Made by a program: the position numbers and the translations under genes. This document shows, one piece after another, positions 61,037-64,000 of a DNA stretch of 64,000 nucleotides. Source of the DNA: Vitellaria paradoxa (lineage: Eukaryota > Streptophyta > Magnoliopsida > Ericales > Sapotaceae); assembly GCA_019916065.1 (NCBI GenBank), contig CM034234.1, forward strand, positions 13,126,520-13,190,519, given 5' to 3'. The number at the start of each line of letters is the position of its first letter. Position 1 is the stretch's first letter. The notes beneath the pieces are model-generated. The model saw nothing but the letters and a program-made list of their open reading frames with translations, did not search any database and was not told the DNA's origin.

Positions 61037-61839
61037 AATTGTAATATCAAAAATAATATGAATTTCTGCAGAGGCATTAAAAAATTTAATTTGAGCCATA
61101 AAGAAACAAACATTACCTTGGCCACAATGTCTGATTCCCCTTTGCAAGAGGATCCCTCAGATTTTGTGCTTGAGCAGAGCCCTATGAAGAAAAAGAATGA
61201 TATACGCCATCTTGATATATATTCATATTACTGATATTCATCTAATCCATTAAACTGAGTTTAGAGTATGAAACTATGTTTCTGATACAGTACATGACAC
61301 CATTGCAATTACACCGTAACTATCGTTGCGGTAGCATTACTGCAGCCATAACAACAATCCTTGACAGAAAATCACAAAAAAAAAAAAAAGAGAAGACAGA
61401 AAAACATAAAATCTCGTAGCATCTGAAAAAGGGGGAAAAAAGTTTGATTTGAAACCCAATGATATTTCAACAGAGATTTGGGGAGAAAAAAAAAAAAAAC
61501 CACCTAATTTTTCAACAAAATTATAATCTAAAATTTGAAAATAAAGAAGTATTCAAGAAATAATAGATTTGGGTCGTTTGAGAAATCAAAAATTTTTAAA
61601 GAAATAAAAATGAGAATTGAATCATTGAAGTCTCCTAGTTCTAGTTCAAGTTCTTCCGACTTCGGCCCCATTTGGCATCAAGATAAACATCTAAAAATCT
61701 CTATAAATTTTTAACAACCCCTTTACATCTAATTTTCCCGTCATCACTAATTTCAAAAAAATTTAATATTTTGCTAAAAAAATAAAAAATTTAGAAATAG
61801 ATTAACCAAATATATAAATTTTTTATACAATCATATTCT

Positions 61840-62030
61840 TCGTGTCGAGAGCTTTCAAACGAGTAGCATTGTCACTATTTTTTGTGAATTTTTTTTGAAT
61901 CCGTGAAAATGGATTTGAAAAGCCGTTCTCACGGTTTGCGACTTTTCAGTAAAAGAAAAGTATAAAAATTGACTTCAAATCACATTTTATCTCAATTTAT
62001 CTTATTTTTTCTTACTCCAAACAGAGCCTT
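61840..62030 (-). repeat. Family-1 fragment, inverted
   Basis: Read on the minus strand it gives the Family-1 start (CTGTTTGGAGTAAGAAAAAA), then the AAATGTGATTTGAAGTCAAT segment and a copy of the AACGGCTTTTCAAATCCATT repeat. About 190 bases of one end are preserved. Confidence 0.45.
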
Positions 62031-62229
62031 CAATTTTCAAATGTAGCGACTGTAGCATGGAATAGTGAAACTGGAACAGAGAACAAATAGTTTGAAGAAG
62101 AAAACTCGAGAAGCTGCAAAACCTGTCTGCAAGTGAGTTTATTGGGTTGTCACTTTTCTATTTATGTTTAAATAATTTTTTTTATTTATGTTTGTTGTTT
62201 TTTTTTAAAAGATAAAAAGCAAAATAACA

Positions 62230-62780
62230 TATGAAAATACAATTTTACTTACAGTAAATAATTTTTATTTTAACAAAATATTTTCTTTTATTAATTTTTT
62301 CAAAAATCAAGTGAATCTAATAAAATATATTTCATATTAATTTAATTAATTAATTAAATTAAATTAGTTATTGTTCTATTAATTAAATTAAATTATTTTA
62401 ATTATGAAATTTATTAAAAATAAATTAATTTAATAAAAATAAAATATATTAAATATAATTTAATTATATTTTTATTAAGAATAATTTAATAAAATATATT
62501 TCATATTAAATTAAATATTAATTTATTTATTTTAATTTAATTATATTATTTATCAAAAATAATTTAATTCAATAACAATAAAATATATCTAATATAATCT
62601 AATTCTATTATTTATTAAAGATAATTTAATGAAATATGTTTCATATTAAATTAATAATTACTTTGATCATATTATTTATTATAAATTTCATAAAATATAT
62701 TCCAAATGAATTTAATTAAATTAATATAATAGTATTATTTATTAAAGATAATTTTAGTCCAATAAGAATATTTGTAAATA
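62230..62780. repeat. AT-rich repeat array
   Basis: Degenerate repeats of TTATTTATTAAAAATAATTT and AAAATATATTTCATATTAA make up most of this stretch. They match the interiors at 55700-56640 and 57340-57860. No coding potential and no clear ends. Confidence 0.5.
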
Positions 62781-62994
62781 TTTTCTTTATAAATGACTAT
62801 TATATGTCATTTTAACTTAGAGATAAGAATAGTTAATCAAAAAGGATAGAATTATAAATTTATTGAAAAAAATAAAATAAAGTACAAAAAAAATATTTGG
62901 AAAACGCAAATAGATTCACCATATATATAAATATATTGGCTTATTTTTATGTAAGAAGTGTTAAAAAAAGAGTACTATTTATATGTATATGTAT

Positions 62995-63075
62995 ATCTAT
63001 ATAACAAATTTGCTCACTTGATTGGACATTTGTATATGTGTCAACATATAAGAGAGAGAGAGAGAGTGTGAGAGA
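62995..63075. repeat. Direct repeat, copy 1 (partner at 63911-64000)
   Basis: CTCACTTGATTGGACATTTG and TATATGTGTCAACATA recur at 63911-63986 after 916 bases, each time followed by GA-rich sequence. The second copy runs off the window end, so the window probably stops inside a tandem duplication. Confidence 0.8.
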
Positions 63076-63158
63076 GCTGCGGGAGAGGGATGGGGCCGGG
63101 GGTGCAGGAGAGAGAGAGTGAGTGAGAGAGAGGGAGATGGAGGGAGGGAGAGGGGGTG

Positions 63159-63777
63159 GGGTTCAAGGGGGCTGCAATAAAGAAATTCACTGCAGGGGCT
63201 GTAGTGAAGGAATGAAGGGTTGAGATTTATTTTCACTTTAATGACACGTGATTTTTTACATTCTGTATTAATTATGTTCCAATTAGATTTTTTTAACTTT
63301 TATTTTTATTTTGAAAATTATTTTAGTTAAATTAAGAGGGTGTTTGGCCACTCAAAAATTAGCAAAAAAATACCAAAAGTTAATTTTTTTGTGTTTGGTA
63401 AAATCACAAATTTTTTCACTTTTTTGATTTGTTACAGTAAAAAGTATCACTCCATAATTATAACTTTTTTGATTTGCTACAGTAAAAAATATACCAAACA
63501 CCCAAAAGTTACAACTTTTTTGTTTTGCTACAGTAAAAAATTTACCAAACACCCAAAAGTTACTAAAAAAATGCTAAAAATTCCACTTGGTTCGACCAAA
63601 CACACAAAAAAGTGCACAAAAAAAAAACAACCAAAAAATTACCAAAACTTAAGTTTTTTGTAACTTCCAAACACCCTCTAAATTAGAACCATTCGATTAA
63701 AAATAATTAAATCTCAACCTTTGATTTTCCATTGTAGCCCCTGCCGTAGATTTCTTTACTGCAGCCCCCTTGAACCC
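63159..63777. mobile_element. Mutator-type MITE with 9-bp target duplication, interrupted
   Basis: Both ends read GGGTTCAAGGGGGCTGCARTAAAG into the element (the first 20 bases are GGGTTCAAGGGGGCTGCART). The arms stay complementary for about 75 bases, including AGGGGCTGTAGTG and GGTTGAGATTTA. The flanks GAGGGGGTG (63150-63158) and GAGAGAGTG (63778-63786) match at seven of nine positions, and nine bases is the Mutator pattern. The element is split by the Tourist-like insertion at 63336-63678. A related uninterrupted copy is at 24078-24352. Confidence 0.75.
63336..63678. mobile_element. Tourist (PIF/Harbinger)-type MITE nested in the Mutator-type MITE
   Basis: The terminal inverted repeats GAGGGTGTTTGG and CCAAACACCCTC are perfect over 12 bases and are flanked by TAA on both sides (63333-63335 and 63679-63681), the classic Tourist target duplication. 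The 343-base interior repeats TTTTTTGATTTGCTACAGTA and ACCAAACACCCAAAAGTTAC. Open frames through it are by-products of these repeats. Confidence 0.85.
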
Positions 63778-64000
63778 GAGAGAGTGGGGCCTGGGGTGTA
63801 GGGGAGAGAGAGAGAGATGGGGGTTGGGTTGGGGCGGACTGGCGGGTGGTTTCAAGGTAAAAAATGAGAGGTTTTCAAGACAAAAAATAATATTTTTTTA
63901 TTTAAAATCTATCTATATAATAAATTTGCTCACTTGATTGGACATTTGTATATGTGTCAACATATGAGAGAGAGTGTGTGTGTGTGTGAGAGAGAGCTGT

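Noticed and set aside
63340..63663. 107-residue open frame with YSKK repeats
   Set aside because: It lies wholly inside the Tourist-type MITE and is produced by its internal repeats; the opposite strand gives an equally repetitive frame.

Overview
The window is nuclear DNA of a flowering plant, most likely a eudicot. It is AT-rich, its genes are split by GT-AG introns, its intergenic space is packed with short inverted-repeat transposons, and every recognisable protein is a plant type. I cannot name the species.

Layout. 1-8.1 kb is AT-rich intergenic DNA with several dispersed repeat families. 8.75-20.49 kb (+) is a complete ten-exon plant-type phosphoenolpyruvate carboxylase (PEPC) gene of C3 type, with a tRNA-derived SINE inserted about 350 bases upstream of its ATG. 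22.40-23.20 kb (-) is a small two-exon Agenet/plant Tudor-like protein. 26.06-27.11 kb (-) is a three-exon, 204-residue plant protein of unknown function. 28.56-40.18 kb (+) is a tandem cluster of three SAG39/SAG12-type papain-like cysteine proteases. The first is intact, the second is broken by one nonsense codon, and the third is heavily decayed. The long gap between copies 2 and 3 is filled with fold-back elements. 44.05-55.27 kb (-) is a complete ten-exon gene for chloroplast ketol-acid reductoisomerase (KARI). Its second intron carries a degraded Ty1/copia element (47.73-53.11 kb), which itself carries a hAT-like MITE. 55.3-57.1 kb is a tandem duplication of the KARI promoter, one copy of which is split by a 1.37 kb AT-rich element. 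58.4-61.2 kb (-) is a decayed partial duplicate of KARI exons 3-7, interrupted by a probable solo LTR. 61.3-64 kb is repeat-rich DNA with a Mutator-type MITE that contains a Tourist-type MITE.

Function. PEPC feeds oxaloacetate into anaplerosis. KARI is the second common step of branched-chain amino acid synthesis. The proteases are vacuolar or secreted enzymes typical of senescence and stress. There is no sign that these genes form one pathway or cluster.

The most notable content is structural: nested insertions with readable target-site duplications, paralogous 'empty sites' inside the same window, a SINE family lacking a poly-A tail, a mosaic protease pseudogene, and a very recent 125-base tandem duplication across the KARI stop codon. 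I found no undescribed defence-like or metabolic system. All coordinates and alignments were made by eye.
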